A stretch of DNA of 39,559 nucleotides from an uncultured Saprospiraceae bacterium (GCA_937959275.1 CALGLU010000116.1:1-39559), one strand, 5' to 3'; shown: positions 26,891 to 36,522, numbered from the stretch's first letter. Translations and numbers: made by a program. Notes: generated by a model from the letters alone, not told the origin.

Positions 26891-27016
26891 CAAATTACAT
26901 ATACTTATCTTCCCATGTTATATACACAAGCACACTTAAACTATAACAAATCTCAAATCTTAGGATGCTTCGACACCAACCATAAAGATTTAAGTAAATT
27001 TAAACGTAAGAATTAA
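26891..27016 (+). pseudogene. Relic C-terminus of a second Crp/Fnr-family regulator
   Basis: The frame ending with TAA at 27014-27016 reads YTYLPMLYTQ..., [21 protein letters not shown], stop. It aligns without gaps to the end of the intact Crp/Fnr protein (YSYFVNTYPE..., RQISGYLGITHEFLSKIKRK, N, stop), about 10 of the last 20 residues identical. The DNA after both stops also matches for about 60 bp, including the inverted repeat at the same 13-bp distance. The upstream part of the gene is gone or unrecognisable. The interval 26791-26890 shows nothing else I can name. Confidence 0.62.
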
Positions 27017-27029
27017 TTTTTCACAACTT

Positions 27030-27045
27030 GTTGAACTTGTTCAAC
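27030..27045. promoter_or_regulatory. Inverted repeat, candidate Crp/Fnr-family operator (copy 2)
   Basis: GTTGAAC-TT-GTTCAAC, identical to 19220-19235, here 51 bp before the ATG of the HbpS/propeller/Dabb gene. The flanking sequence (TTATCAATC, ATTTC.GACATTTA) also matches the first copy, so the control region itself appears duplicated. The proximity to the gene start makes an operator role more likely here than at copy 1. Confidence 0.55.
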
Positions 27046-27096
27046 CAATTTATCAATCCCATTTCAGACATTTATATTTATAAATTTATTGACATT

Positions 27097-29097
27097 ATGG
27101 AAAAAAAGTTAAGGCGATTATTGGTTCATGTCTTCATCCTTTTCTTGAGCTTAAAGTTTTATTCCGCTCAAGCTCAAATTGCCCATGACATTTCACATGT
27201 AGCAGCAGAAAAAGCTCTTGCTGCAGCCAAGGAAAAAGCTAATAAATTAAATGTATTAGTCAATATCGCAGTCGTTGATGCTGGAGCGAACTTAAAAGCT
27301 TTTATCCGCATGGACGATTCCTTTTTAGGTAGTATAGACATCGCTATCAAAAAAGCAAAAACATCTCGTTATTTTGACATCGCTACTGGAGATTTAGGAG
27401 AGCTTTCCCAACCAGGAGGTATTATTTACAATATTGAACTGTCTAATGATGGACTCATGACTTTTCCTGGAGGTATTCCAATTAAAAATGAAAATGGAAA
27501 AGTAATTGGCGCAATTGGTGTTAGCGGCGGTACGATTGAACAAGATCATAAGATTGCATTAGCAGGAGCTAATGCAATCTCTAGAAGTATAGAATCACTC
27601 AATGATAAAGATTCTAAAAAGAATTCAGTGACTTCAGCTACTGATCAATTAATGCCTTATTTACAAGACTTTAAATCCATCAGTGCTAATAATACAGTCA
27701 CGGTTACGAGTTATGAAAAAGGTGGTTCTCACTATGTATATGTAGGAGGCTTCAAAGGTGTTGATGTTTTTAGCTTAGACATAGATGGTAAGCTAACACC
27801 TGTCAGTTCCCAAGAGCTATTCAAGAAAGAAGGGCCAGCGAGAGGCATGGTTGCCGACCAAATCAACGGCATCGACTTTCTATTTGTAGCCAACAAGCAC
27901 GGAGATGCAATCGAAACGTTTAAGATCTTAGACGATGGATCTCTAGAACGTGTTTCTTTAACAATGGATACCGATGACACTCATCTTGGCATTGCCATTA
28001 CCTTGCAGGTCGTCCATATGAAAAGTGCCTCTTATCTCTTTATTGGTGGCTTAGAAGAAACGCCGGGTTTGAGCAGTTTCAAAATTGGGGACGACGGAAA
28101 ACTGACACATGTGCAGTCCATGAAAGATACTGAATCGATCTATACGGATGGTATCATCGGCATGTTCACCCATAACATTAATGGCAACACTTATTTATAC
28201 ACTAGTGGCTTTCAAGACAATGGAGTAAGTAGCTTTAAAGTACAGGACAACGGAAAGTTTAAAAACATAAATAATATTGGAGATAACAAGAGCGATAGAT
28301 ATTTAACAGGTGCCTACCCAGTCACTGGGGTACGATTAGGAGATAATTATTACATCATCGTTGGCCACAGACATCATCAATATTACAAGAGAGGTGGTAG
28401 TTTTATTAAAAATCCAGATTTCTTTTACCATGGTGATGGCGTCAGTGTTTTTAAAGTAGACAACAAGGGAGCTTTAGTGCCCCACTTCGTTTTAAAGGAT
28501 AATGAACACACAAAGCTCAAAGGACAAACAAGAATTGAAATTGTATCAGTCAATGACAGAGAAGCTGTTTTAGCTGTAGGCACAAGAGATGATGCAAGTA
28601 TTCAGCTTTGCAAACTAGATGCCAATGGAATTTTAAGCCCTATTAATTATTTGGAAACAGGATTTTCAATTTATTATGGATTGAGATCACATAAAATTGG
28701 TGACAGCCATTTCCTTATTGCAGGCTCAAATCGATTTGATCTCAAAAAGGTAGCAGCCTATAAAATCCAACCCAAAATCGATAGAAGCGGCAAGGTCCTA
28801 AGGCATATCGTAAACCTGAAATATAAGGAAGAAGCCACCGAAGCTCAAGTCGATGAAGCGGTCCAAATCTTCTTAGACCTTAAACATAAAATCCCTGAAA
28901 TTGAGCATATCGAATGGGGAGTGAATGATAGTAAAGAGGGTGTCAGCAAAGGTTTGACTCATACCTTTACCCTAACCTTTACCGACGATCACGGCCGAGA
29001 AATCTATTTATTTGATGAAGCACATATCACCTTGGTCAATAAAATAGGGCCAATTATAGCTGATGTTCTGGTAATGGATTACTGGACGGAGGAATAA
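27097..29097 (+). CDS. Secreted three-domain fusion: HbpS/GlcG + seven-bladed propeller + Dabb
   Basis: I start at ATG 27097 ([16 protein letters not shown], cut near AQAQ), 666 residues. The in-frame ATG at 27028 lies inside the duplicated regulatory region and would bury the signal peptide. Residues about 28-165 are a GlcG/HbpS (DUF336) domain: [37 protein letters not shown]-like, [14 protein letters not shown]. Residues about 195-560 hold seven repeats ending in F.(V/I).D.GKL ([87 protein letters not shown]), a lactonase-type propeller. Residues 567-666 are a stress-responsive A/B barrel (Dabb): [34 protein letters not shown] for the ligand side in [14 protein letters not shown] know of no described protein with this order; function unknown. 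An SDR gene follows after one base. Confidence 0.85.
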   Translation: MEKKLRRLLVHVFILFLSLKFYSAQAQIAHDISHVAAEKALAAAKEKANKLNVLVNIAVVDAGANLKAFIRMDDSFLGSIDIAIKKAKTSRYFDIATGDLGELSQPGGIIYNIELSNDGLMTFPGGIPIKNENGKVIGAIGVSGGTIEQDHKIALAGANAISRSIESLNDKDSKKNSVTSATDQLMPYLQDFKSISANNTVTVTSYEKGGSHYVYVGGFKGVDVFSLDIDGKLTPVSSQELFKKEGPARGMVADQINGIDFLFVANKHGDAIETFKILDDGSLERVSLTMDTDDTHLGIAITLQVVHMKSASYLFIGGLEETPGLSSFKIGDDGKLTHVQSMKDTESIYTDGIIGMFTHNINGNTYLYTSGFQDNGVSSFKVQDNGKFKNINNIGDNKSDRYLTGAYPVTGVRLGDNYYIIVGHRHHQYYKRGGSFIKNPDFFYHGDGVSVFKVDNKGALVPHFVLKDNEHTKLKGQTRIEIVSVNDREAVLAVGTRDDASIQLCKLDANGILSPINYLETGFSIYYGLRSHKIGDSHFLIAGSNRFDLKKVAAYKIQPKIDRSGKVLRHIVNLKYKEEATEAQVDEAVQIFLDLKHKIPEIEHIEWGVNDSKEGVSKGLTHTFTLTFTDDHGREIYLFDEAHITLVNKIGPIIADVLVMDYWTEE

Positions 29098-29098
29098 A

Positions 29099-29827
29099 AT
29101 GAATTTCAAAATAAACGAAAATATGTTAAAAGGAAAAGTAGCCATCATAACAGGTGGCACTAAAGGCATCGGGTATAAAATTGCAGAAGCCATGTTACAG
29201 CAAGGCATGAAGGTGGCTATCACCGGCCGGAGTCAAGACACTGCCAGCACAGCAGCCAAAATGCTCGGTGACGCCAATCAAATTATAGGCATTGAAGCTG
29301 ATGTAAGAGATTATGAAAGCCAACAAAGCGTAGTTGCCCAAGTCGTGAGTAAATGGGGCCAATTAGACGCCATGATCGCAAATGCAGGTGTTGGACATTT
29401 TATAAATATAGAGGATATGACAGCCGAACAATGGAAAGAAGTCATAGACGTCAATTTGACAGGAGTGTTTTTTAGTACTAAAGCTGCATTAGTAGAATTG
29501 AAAAAATCTAAAGGGTATTTAATGACGATATCGAGTTTGGCTGGCACTAATTTCTTTGCAAAAGGAGCTGCTTATAATGCCAGCAAATTTGGAGTGGTTG
29601 GATTTTCTCAAGCAGTGATGTTGGATGTGCGTTCGGCAGGCGTAAAAGTAACGACAATCATGCCAGGCTCGGTAGCGACTCACTTTGACAACCATCCTGT
29701 GACGGAAAAAGAGGCATGGAAAATTCACCCAGAAGATATTGGACAGCTAGTGATTGATTTATTAAATATGCATCCCCGCACATTACCATCAAAGGTTGAA
29801 GTGAGGCCGACTATGCCGCCCTCTTAA
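29099..29827 (+). CDS. Short-chain dehydrogenase/reductase (SDR)
   Basis: A 242-residue classical SDR. TGGTKGIG (18-25) is the NAD(P) glycine motif, D68 follows in IEADVRD, NAG (95-97) and NVNL-like VIDVNL are conserved, and the catalytic set is S145/S146 (TISSLAG), Y159 and K163 (YNASK). R44 after the second strand (ITGRSQ) favours NADP(H). The protein has no signal peptide, so it is cytoplasmic, unlike its secreted partner. Its ATG begins two bases after the stop of the HbpS/propeller/Dabb gene, so the two are cotranscribed. The substrate is unknown; a sugar or sugar-acid intermediate is a guess from context. Confidence 0.92.
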   Translation: MNFKINENMLKGKVAIITGGTKGIGYKIAEAMLQQGMKVAITGRSQDTASTAAKMLGDANQIIGIEADVRDYESQQSVVAQVVSKWGQLDAMIANAGVGHFINIEDMTAEQWKEVIDVNLTGVFFSTKAALVELKKSKGYLMTISSLAGTNFFAKGAAYNASKFGVVGFSQAVMLDVRSAGVKVTTIMPGSVATHFDNHPVTEKEAWKIHPEDIGQLVIDLLNMHPRTLPSKVEVRPTMPPS

Positions 29828-30112
29828 TGTATACTAGCTGTCGATTTATATTATAAAAAAAATACGATTAAATTAAGCCGTCATTTCAGGACTTCTTCTT
29901 AATAATAATTTACATGGACGATGTCCATGACTATTGATGTAAGCCCTTTGGTCTTTTCACAAAGTGCAATTTGTTGTACCACCGCAACACATATCCAATC
30001 TTGATCGATCTGCAGACGCTATATCATATTGATTCTATAGTTCTACAAATTAATTGAAAAAGGAACATACACGATTATACTGTTAATTAAGAAATCATAT
30101 TTAATTTACAGT

Positions 30113-31792
30113 ATGATGAATTCACTCAGTTATTCCTGTGGCACAAGCGAACACCCTCTATTGGGCATTACTATTGGTGATATGTTTGATCAGACAGTAG
30201 CCAAATACCCCAACCAAGAAGCCTTAGTCGTCAAGCATCAGAACATCAGGTATAGCTATGCTGAGTTAAAAGAAAAAGTGGATGAATGTGCGCGAGGCTT
30301 GCTAACACTAGGCATCCGCAAAGGCGATCGCATTGGCATGTGGGCACCTAATCGTGTAGAATGGATTCTCGTCCAATTAGCGACTTCAAAAATTGGAGCC
30401 ATTCAAGTAAATATCAACCCGAGCTATCGTTTGAGCGAATTGGAATATGCACTCAATCAATCTGGCTGTGTCGCTATTGTCGCTGCAGATCAATTCAAAT
30501 CATCCATGTATACGGAGATGCTGCTTGAATTAGCACCTGAGTTAAAAGAGTGCGAACCAGGTCAACTTATATCTCAAAAACTACCAGAACTGAAGACAGT
30601 CATCAGCCTAGCTACTGAACAGGTATCGGGAATGTATAGCTGGATAGAACTCATTAGCAAAGCTGCATACACAACTCGAAAAGAACTAGCAGCAGTACAA
30701 GCCACACTCAATTTTGACGAAGCGATTAATATACAGTATACAAGTGGCACGACTGGCTTTCCCAAAGGAGCGACATTAAGTCATCACAATATTTTAAACA
30801 ACGGTCACCTTGTGTGTAGCATCATGAAATTTACACATCAAGATCGATTGATTATTCCAGTACCCTTGTATCATTGTTTTGGTATGGTCATGGGCAACTT
30901 GGGATGCATCGCTCACGGAGCTACGATCATTTATGCCAGTGAAGGCTTTGAGCCAGAAGCCGTGCTAAAGGCGGTGGAAGAAGAAAAGGCGACTGCATTG
31001 TACGGCGTGCCGACGATGTTTATGGCAGAGCTGGAACATCCTAATTTTGCTAACTACGACTATTCGAGTTTGCGGACCGGCATCATGGCGGGGTCGCTTT
31101 GCCCGACAGAGCTTATGAAGAAAGTGAATACACTAATGAATATGCCCGAAGTGGAGATTGCGTATGGGATGACGGAGACAAGTCCAGTCAGTACTCAGAC
31201 ACTCCACGATGATCCTTTCGACAAACGGGTTAGTACAGTCGGTCGAGTCCTACCTCATACAGAAGTCAAGATTATCAATCCGGAATCTGGTGATGTTGTT
31301 AGGCGAGGTGAGAAGGGTGAATTATGCACACGAGGCTATTGTGTGATGCTTGGCTACTGGAATGATGAAGAGAAGACTGCAGCTGCGATTGATAATGCGC
31401 GATGGATGCATACCGGAGATCTGGCAACAATGGATACTGAAGGCTATATCAATATTGTTGGGCGCATTAAAGACATGGTCATTCGTGGCGGTGAAAATGT
31501 ATATCCTAAAGAGATAGAAGAATTTTTATATACACATCCGAAGATCAATGATGTACAAGTGATTGGGGTCCCGGACAAGCGGTTTGGAGAGGAAATCATG
31601 GCTTGGATAAAATTGAAAGAAGGGATGTCTATGCTTGACCAAGAAGTTAAGGATTTTTGCAAGGATAAGATTGCGCATTATAAAGTGCCTCGATATATTA
31701 AGTTTACCAATGATTTTCCGATGACGGTGACAGGTAAAATAAGGAAGGTGGAGATGAGGAAACAGAGTGTTCAGGAATTGGGATTGGAATAA
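30113..31792 (+). CDS. Acyl-CoA synthetase (AMP-binding, FadD-like)
   Basis: A 559-residue ANL-superfamily ligase. The P-loop-like [11 protein letters not shown] (209-219), [23 protein letters not shown], the TGD of MHTGDLA, and the hinge/core [20 protein letters not shown] are complete. The C-terminal catalytic lysine is in TGKIRK. It adenylates a carboxylic acid and transfers it to CoA. Sequence flavour is that of medium/short-chain fatty acyl-CoA ligases, but chain length is not certain. There is no operon partner: a 285-bp gap precedes it, containing a perfect CATGGAC-GAT-GTCCATG palindrome (29913-29929), and a repeat follows. Confidence 0.94.
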   Translation: MMNSLSYSCGTSEHPLLGITIGDMFDQTVAKYPNQEALVVKHQNIRYSYAELKEKVDECARGLLTLGIRKGDRIGMWAPNRVEWILVQLATSKIGAIQVNINPSYRLSELEYALNQSGCVAIVAADQFKSSMYTEMLLELAPELKECEPGQLISQKLPELKTVISLATEQVSGMYSWIELISKAAYTTRKELAAVQATLNFDEAINIQYTSGTTGFPKGATLSHHNILNNGHLVCSIMKFTHQDRLIIPVPLYHCFGMVMGNLGCIAHGATIIYASEGFEPEAVLKAVEEEKATALYGVPTMFMAELEHPNFANYDYSSLRTGIMAGSLCPTELMKKVNTLMNMPEVEIAYGMTETSPVSTQTLHDDPFDKRVSTVGRVLPHTEVKIINPESGDVVRRGEKGELCTRGYCVMLGYWNDEEKTAAAIDNARWMHTGDLATMDTEGYINIVGRIKDMVIRGGENVYPKEIEEFLYTHPKINDVQVIGVPDKRFGEEIMAWIKLKEGMSMLDQEVKDFCKDKIAHYKVPRYIKFTNDFPMTVTGKIRKVEMRKQSVQELGLE

Positions 31793-31820
31793 AAGTTACG
31801 GAAGTCTATATTTTATAGAG

Positions 31821-31929
31821 GAACGCCGAAGGTGTGTCATGATTATAGCCCCGTGATTCATCACGGGGCGGATAATATCAATAAGATGAAATTTGGCGCG
31901 ATTTTTCGCGAAAATCGCGACACATTTGT
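31821..31929. repeat. REP-like palindromic repeat (second dispersed copy)
   Basis: One unit matching unit 2 of the 10.3-kb copy: GAACGCCGAAGGTGTGTCAT, then the perfect stem-loop CCCCGTGATTCATCACGGGG (31849-31868), ATGAAATTTGGCGCGATTTT and a 9-bp perfect hairpin CGCGATTTT/AAAATCGCG (31898-31920). The second hairpin is better paired here than in the first copy, with compensating changes. It sits between the acyl-CoA ligase and DHFR-like genes and could also help end transcription. Confidence 0.82.
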
Positions 31930-31987
31930 AAACTGTGAAGCATGTTTTTAGAGGCATTATACATAAACCAAAACAGACCGAGAATCA

Positions 31988-32530
31988 ATGCAGAAAAAAA
32001 ATATCGTATTTATCGCAAAGAGTCTAGATGGATTTATTGCAGGTAAAAACGGGGAAATAGATTGGCTACACGCAATACCCAATCCCGACAATATTGACAT
32101 GGGTTACAATCGCTTAATGGAAGAGGTAGATGCCATTATTATGGGGCGGACCACTTTCGAAACTGTCTGTGGATTTGATATAGACTGGCCATATAGCAAA
32201 CACGTTTTTGTATTAAGCAATACACTTAAAGAAGTCCCACAAAAGCTAATTAGAAAAACGACCTTACTCAACGGAAGCCCACAACAAATTCTTACGAAAA
32301 TACATGAAGGAGGCTATTTCAACTTATACATCGATGGAGGTCGTACGATTCAACATTTCCTAAAAGAAGATTTGATCGATGAATTAAGGATTACCACAAT
32401 TCCAATAGTATTAGGTGGTGGATTTTCACTATTTGGAGACTTGCCTAAGCCAATGGAATTTGATCATATAGAATCCAAGGTTTTTTTAAATCAAATTGTT
32501 CAAGATTGTTATCAGAGAAGAAGGCAATAA
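31988..32530 (+). CDS. Dihydrofolate reductase-like protein (RibD C-terminal family)
   Basis: A 180-residue protein of the DHFR/RibD-C superfamily. The N-terminal strand and loop IVFIAKSLDGFIAG, GEIDWL, AIIMGRTTFET, FVLSNTL, YIDGGRTIQHFL and TTIPIVLGGGFSLF are the family landmarks. It should be an NADPH-dependent reductase, but the natural substrate of these stand-alone members is generally unknown; it is not the folate enzyme folA. It is monocistronic, preceded by a REP-like repeat. Confidence 0.9.
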   Translation: MQKKNIVFIAKSLDGFIAGKNGEIDWLHAIPNPDNIDMGYNRLMEEVDAIIMGRTTFETVCGFDIDWPYSKHVFVLSNTLKEVPQKLIRKTTLLNGSPQQILTKIHEGGYFNLYIDGGRTIQHFLKEDLIDELRITTIPIVLGGGFSLFGDLPKPMEFDHIESKVFLNQIVQDCYQRRRQ

Positions 32531-32587
32531 ATAGGCAGTGAAGGATAAGCGTCGACGCATCTATAAAAAAACGAGTTTTATTGAATT

Positions 32588-33559
32588 TTAAAATCGACTC
32601 AAATTTGAACTAAACGTTTCTTTATTTTTTTGTTGTGATTCTTTAAATAGATAATCTCCTATGATACCAATATGAATCCCATCATTTAATTCTAAATCAT
32701 AAAAATTTACACATTCTAAGTGATGAGAATAAAAGATGTGATCGTATGGTACATACATTTTACTTAAATCTATTCCTTTTCTGCTATTACTCAAATTAGA
32801 TTCTAATCTATAGTCAAGGATACTGCCCGACCAATACGTTAAATTAAAATCACCTATATGGAGCATGGGCGAATCAGGCGAGTCAAGAATATAATTAGTA
32901 AATTGATCTAATCTCTCATTGACATCTGAAGATTCTTTTACGATTTGAGGCGTATGTAAATATGTATTGACAATGGTTAATTCTTTATCATCAACTAAAT
33001 GAACGCGGCTAATTAAATTGGGAATTTCATTAATGAAAATTGTATCTGAGGGACTGAGTTCGTACTTACTATATAACACAGAACCAAAGGAAATCGGTAG
33101 TTCAATCCGATGTTCGTAAGGATATCCAGACAAGGCTTTACCAAAGAAATAAAACCAATCGGGAGTACATTCCTGAACAGTGACAAAGTCTGGATTATGC
33201 TCTTCTATCATATTCAATACATCTTCATATCGCCGCTCGGCAGAAGCAGCATTAATATGACACACCCTATAGAGGTCTGTTTGATTAGCTCTTGGATAAA
33301 ATAAGGCTTGATGAGAAGCATCCTTCAAGAAAATACAAAGTGTCGCGCAGGCAATTAACGAACTAATCATTAACTGCTTTTGGTCTAAGATAAAAAAGGC
33401 CATACCGACGATGAGCATCGCAAGCATGATATGCATAGCATAGTCTCTAAAATATTGCATCACGTCCCATTGAGAAGGTACGACAGCAAGTGCTGTGCAT
33501 AAAAAAATCAATGCGATTAATGAATACCGTGTGAGTCTATGTGAAAAGAAACTTCTCAA
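32588..33559 (-). CDS. Membrane-anchored endonuclease/exonuclease/phosphatase-family protein
   Basis: A 323-residue protein with about three N-terminal membrane helices (10-85), then an EEP domain outside the cytoplasm. Visible landmarks are HINA, VQECTPDW (metal-binding Glu), LYSKYELS, NTYLHTP, GDFNLTYWS (catalytic Asp/Asn) and DHIFYSHHL. The final SDH motif is altered: the sequence reads GIHIGIIGDY, so the His is kept but the usual Asp is Ile. Activity is therefore uncertain. The start is TTG, overlapping the stop of the upstream lamin-tail gene by four bases (TTGA). This implies translational coupling with a surface-exported protein. Confidence 0.85.
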   Translation of the reverse strand: MRSFFSHRLTRYSLIALIFLCTALAVVPSQWDVMQYFRDYAMHIMLAMLIVGMAFFILDQKQLMISSLIACATLCIFLKDASHQALFYPRANQTDLYRVCHINAASAERRYEDVLNMIEEHNPDFVTVQECTPDWFYFFGKALSGYPYEHRIELPISFGSVLYSKYELSPSDTIFINEIPNLISRVHLVDDKELTIVNTYLHTPQIVKESSDVNERLDQFTNYILDSPDSPMLHIGDFNLTYWSGSILDYRLESNLSNSRKGIDLSKMYVPYDHIFYSHHLECVNFYDLELNDGIHIGIIGDYLFKESQQKNKETFSSNLSRF

Positions 33560-35304
33560 TTAATAAAATCTACTAATGCAACAGCTTTTTTTAATTTTAA
33601 AACCTGTCCGCTTGTATTAAAAACTTCAACCCTGATTATATATATCCCAATGGGTGCTCTATTTCCGTCTTCCAAGTCACCATCCCAATTAATTTTATCT
33701 TCTGCACCTAATAAAATATTCGATTCTAATTGACGAATCATATTTCCAGATTGGTCATAAATCCAAATATTGCCCAACGATTCAAATCCCGACTGAATTG
33801 TTATTTCTAAAACATCGTTATCGCCATCATCATTAGGAGAAAATGAATCCCCGCTTAAGCTAATAGTCCCTGTGTCACCTAGGAATTGAGCTGCTGAATT
33901 TTCAAGACCAGGTGTCGCAAAGCCTGAAGCCTGACTCGCAGATGTCCAAAGATCTATATCAGAAGCATTAGCATCAGTCGTCCTGCGCTCTAAGCTCACT
34001 CCTTCTGAATCATCTAAAAGATCATTATGTAAATCGTCTGAATAATTAAATGCATCAATAACAATCCCATCTTTCTCAATCGTGACATTACCTGATCCAT
34101 TGGGAAAACTCGGCAAGTCCTGCAGAACAATAGCAGAAGCTTCAGCCGAACTATAGTAATCTAGCAATTGAGCCTTATCCTCTGTCAATGCAATGATTCC
34201 AAATGGTTCAAGGATGATAGAGGAGTTAATAGCTTCAGATTGGCCATTCAAATTATTTTCAATTGTCAAATTTTTGAGATCCACAAATTGATCAGTCGTG
34301 TTAATGAGCTCCAGAAAATCATCTCCGCCACTAACAGGATCAAATAAAATCTCATTGATCAACACACTACCGCTCTCTAACTTAACTGCTCTGATCAAGA
34401 CTGCAGCAGTATCAACTCTATTTCCAGAGGCATCTGATATGCCCATGATCGAAATATTTACAGGCCCAGAATCCTGACCTGAATCATAATTAAGTTTTAC
34501 GTCTCTACCTACAAATGAAATATCGTCTATAAACTCCTCTCCTACTGATATTAACACTTCTTCTCTTGACAATGACTCATCAATAGTCTCACTAAATCTT
34601 AAACAAATGACATCTGGTCCAGATTCAACAATATCCAAAAGTCTTGGTGGAGATTCGTCATTAGTTGGACTAGCTAACTCGATTGCATTGAATGTAAATT
34701 CATCTACCCGCGTTGAGGTGTACAAGCATTGAATACCAAAAAAATAGTCTCCTTCGACAAAATTAATGTCTTCACTAAATTCAGGCGTAAAACCAACCTC
34801 GTCATTTAATTGAGAACTGACTTCGAGAGTCGTGCCGCCAATTAATAGAATACGTACTTTCATCGTAAAAGGACCTGAGGCCACTCTGCCTGCAATCCCA
34901 GAAGCAACTGTTCTGCCATCAGTAGCTTGGATGAGTTCCAGTGCATCATTACTTCCAGTTTCACCTATCCTGAGATAGTATCCAGAGGAATTATCAAGAT
35001 CCGCATTGTCTGATAAGAAATGGATGTGTAGTCTATTGCTATTCGATGGCGAAAACCCCAATTCAAAGTTTATATCCCATTGAAATGCTGTCGATGCAAG
35101 AAATGAAGTTTGCAAGGATGACTGGCCTGCCTCCATTGCCATGAGCTGAAGAGCTCCATTGTCATTAACAATGAAATCAGTCAAATTGCCAGTCCATTCT
35201 GGATTGACACTTAGATTTTGGTCAGAAAAGTCCTCAAAAAATTGACCATTAAGCTGATTTAGTCCAATAAATCCAAAAAAAATCAAAATTCTAAATAATT
35301 CCAC
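33556..35304 (-). CDS. Lamin-tail domain protein with T9SS type B (gliding-type) C-terminus
   Basis: A 582-residue secreted protein. After a signal peptide (1-20), the first 200 residues form a beta-rich, lectin-like segment (FEDFSDQNLSVNPEWTG, LHIHFLSDNADLDNSSGYYL, DYFFGIQCLYTSTRVDEF). A bacterial Ig-like region (about 215-310) and a lamin-tail domain (about 315-460: SVLINEILFDPVSGGDDFLE, LINTTDQFVDLKNL) follow. The C-terminal 85 residues (FSPNDDGDNDVL, WIYDQSGNMIRQL, INWDGDLEDGNRAPIGIYI) are a gliding-motility/type B sorting domain. It is probably surface-attached and adhesive or substrate-binding. It is divergent from asd (92 bp between the starts). Confidence 0.85.
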   Translation of the reverse strand: MELFRILIFFGFIGLNQLNGQFFEDFSDQNLSVNPEWTGNLTDFIVNDNGALQLMAMEAGQSSLQTSFLASTAFQWDINFELGFSPSNSNRLHIHFLSDNADLDNSSGYYLRIGETGSNDALELIQATDGRTVASGIAGRVASGPFTMKVRILLIGGTTLEVSSQLNDEVGFTPEFSEDINFVEGDYFFGIQCLYTSTRVDEFTFNAIELASPTNDESPPRLLDIVESGPDVICLRFSETIDESLSREEVLISVGEEFIDDISFVGRDVKLNYDSGQDSGPVNISIMGISDASGNRVDTAAVLIRAVKLESGSVLINEILFDPVSGGDDFLELINTTDQFVDLKNLTIENNLNGQSEAINSSIILEPFGIIALTEDKAQLLDYYSSAEASAIVLQDLPSFPNGSGNVTIEKDGIVIDAFNYSDDLHNDLLDDSEGVSLERRTTDANASDIDLWTSASQASGFATPGLENSAAQFLGDTGTISLSGDSFSPNDDGDNDVLEITIQSGFESLGNIWIYDQSGNMIRQLESNILLGAEDKINWDGDLEDGNRAPIGIYIIRVEVFNTSGQVLKLKKAVALVDFIN

Positions 35305-35396
35305 TAAGTAAACATAAGGGATTCTGGAATTAATAGTGCTTTTGACACTATCTTTGCTGTCTTAATATCATTATTAATAAAGTTAGAAAATAGCTT

Positions 35397-36410
35397 ATGA
35401 AAGTAGCGGTCGTAGGTGTTACAGGTTTAGTAGGACAAGTCATGCTTAAAGTACTAGAAGAAAGAGACTTCCCAGTTTCTGAACTCATCCCTGTTGCATC
35501 AGCAAAATCGGTTGGCAAACAGGTTCAATTTAAGGGTAAATCCTACTCGGTAATAGGTATGCAGGATGCTGTTGATCGTGAAGTCGATTTGGCATTGTTT
35601 TCAGCTGGAGGGTCCGTATCTACAGAATGGGCACCCAAATTTGCTGAAACGGGTACATATGTTGTTGACAATTCGTCCGCTTGGAGAATGGATCCAACAA
35701 AAAAGCTTATCGTACCAGAGGTCAATGCATCTCAACTTACAGTAGAAGATAAAATCATAGCAAATCCAAACTGCTCAACCATTCAAATGGTCGTGGCTTT
35801 GGGGCCTTTGCATGAGACTTATGGTATTAAAAGACTGGTGATATCGACATATCAATCATTTACAGGGACCGGTGTTAAAGCAGTTAAGCAATATACCTGT
35901 GAAAGAGACGGGATAGACAATGAAGATCCAAACGCCTATCCTCATCAGATTTTTGAAAATTGCTTGCCTCATTGCGATGTGTTTTTTGAAAATGGGTACA
36001 CTAAAGAAGAAATGAAATTAGTCCATGAGACTAGAAAAATCCTAGGTGATGATGCCATGAAAATTACGGCAACAGCTGTCAGAGTGCCCGTAGATGGTGG
36101 GCATTCAGAATCTGTAAACGTTGAGCTAGCAAAATCATTTGAAATGGCTGACGTCATGAATATATTGAGGAATGGAGACGGAATTGTCGTGCAGGATGAT
36201 ATTTCGAATAATGAATATCCAATGCCATTTTATTCTAAAAATTTAGATCCTGTCTTTGTTGGAAGAATAAGAAGGGATGAATCCATTGAAAATGGCCTAA
36301 ATATGTGGATTGTAGCCGATAATCTCAGGAAAGGAGCTGCTACAAATGCAATACAAATCAGCGAATATTTAGTTAAAGCGAATATACTACGACAGAAAAC
36401 CTTAGCTTAA
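35397..36410 (+). CDS. asd: Aspartate-semialdehyde dehydrogenase
   Basis: A 337-residue enzyme that reduces aspartyl phosphate to aspartate semialdehyde on the route to lysine/diaminopimelate, threonine and methionine. VGVTGLVGQVM (6-16) is the NADP-binding glycine loop, SAGGSVS (69-75) and DNSSAWRM (91-98) are conserved, and C126 in NPNCST is the active-site thiol. GTGVKAVKQ and the late H in VPVDGGHSES complete the site. Length is normal. It is cytoplasmic and monocistronic. Confidence 0.97.
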   Translation: MKVAVVGVTGLVGQVMLKVLEERDFPVSELIPVASAKSVGKQVQFKGKSYSVIGMQDAVDREVDLALFSAGGSVSTEWAPKFAETGTYVVDNSSAWRMDPTKKLIVPEVNASQLTVEDKIIANPNCSTIQMVVALGPLHETYGIKRLVISTYQSFTGTGVKAVKQYTCERDGIDNEDPNAYPHQIFENCLPHCDVFFENGYTKEEMKLVHETRKILGDDAMKITATAVRVPVDGGHSESVNVELAKSFEMADVMNILRNGDGIVVQDDISNNEYPMPFYSKNLDPVFVGRIRRDESIENGLNMWIVADNLRKGAATNAIQISEYLVKANILRQKTLA

Positions 36411-36522
36411 GGCTTGATTCAAGTTACTTTTCGAAGTAATTTGTTAGGAATACAGTGAACAAAGTACCTTGTTAAATTGTGTACTCTAAGATAAAGCGAA
36501 CTGACGATCAGAATTACAGATT

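Noticed and set aside
27028-27096. Upstream in-frame ATG giving a 689-residue form of the HbpS/propeller/Dabb protein
   Set aside because: It lies inside the duplicated control region, overlaps the inverted repeat, and would place 23 residues before a normal signal peptide.
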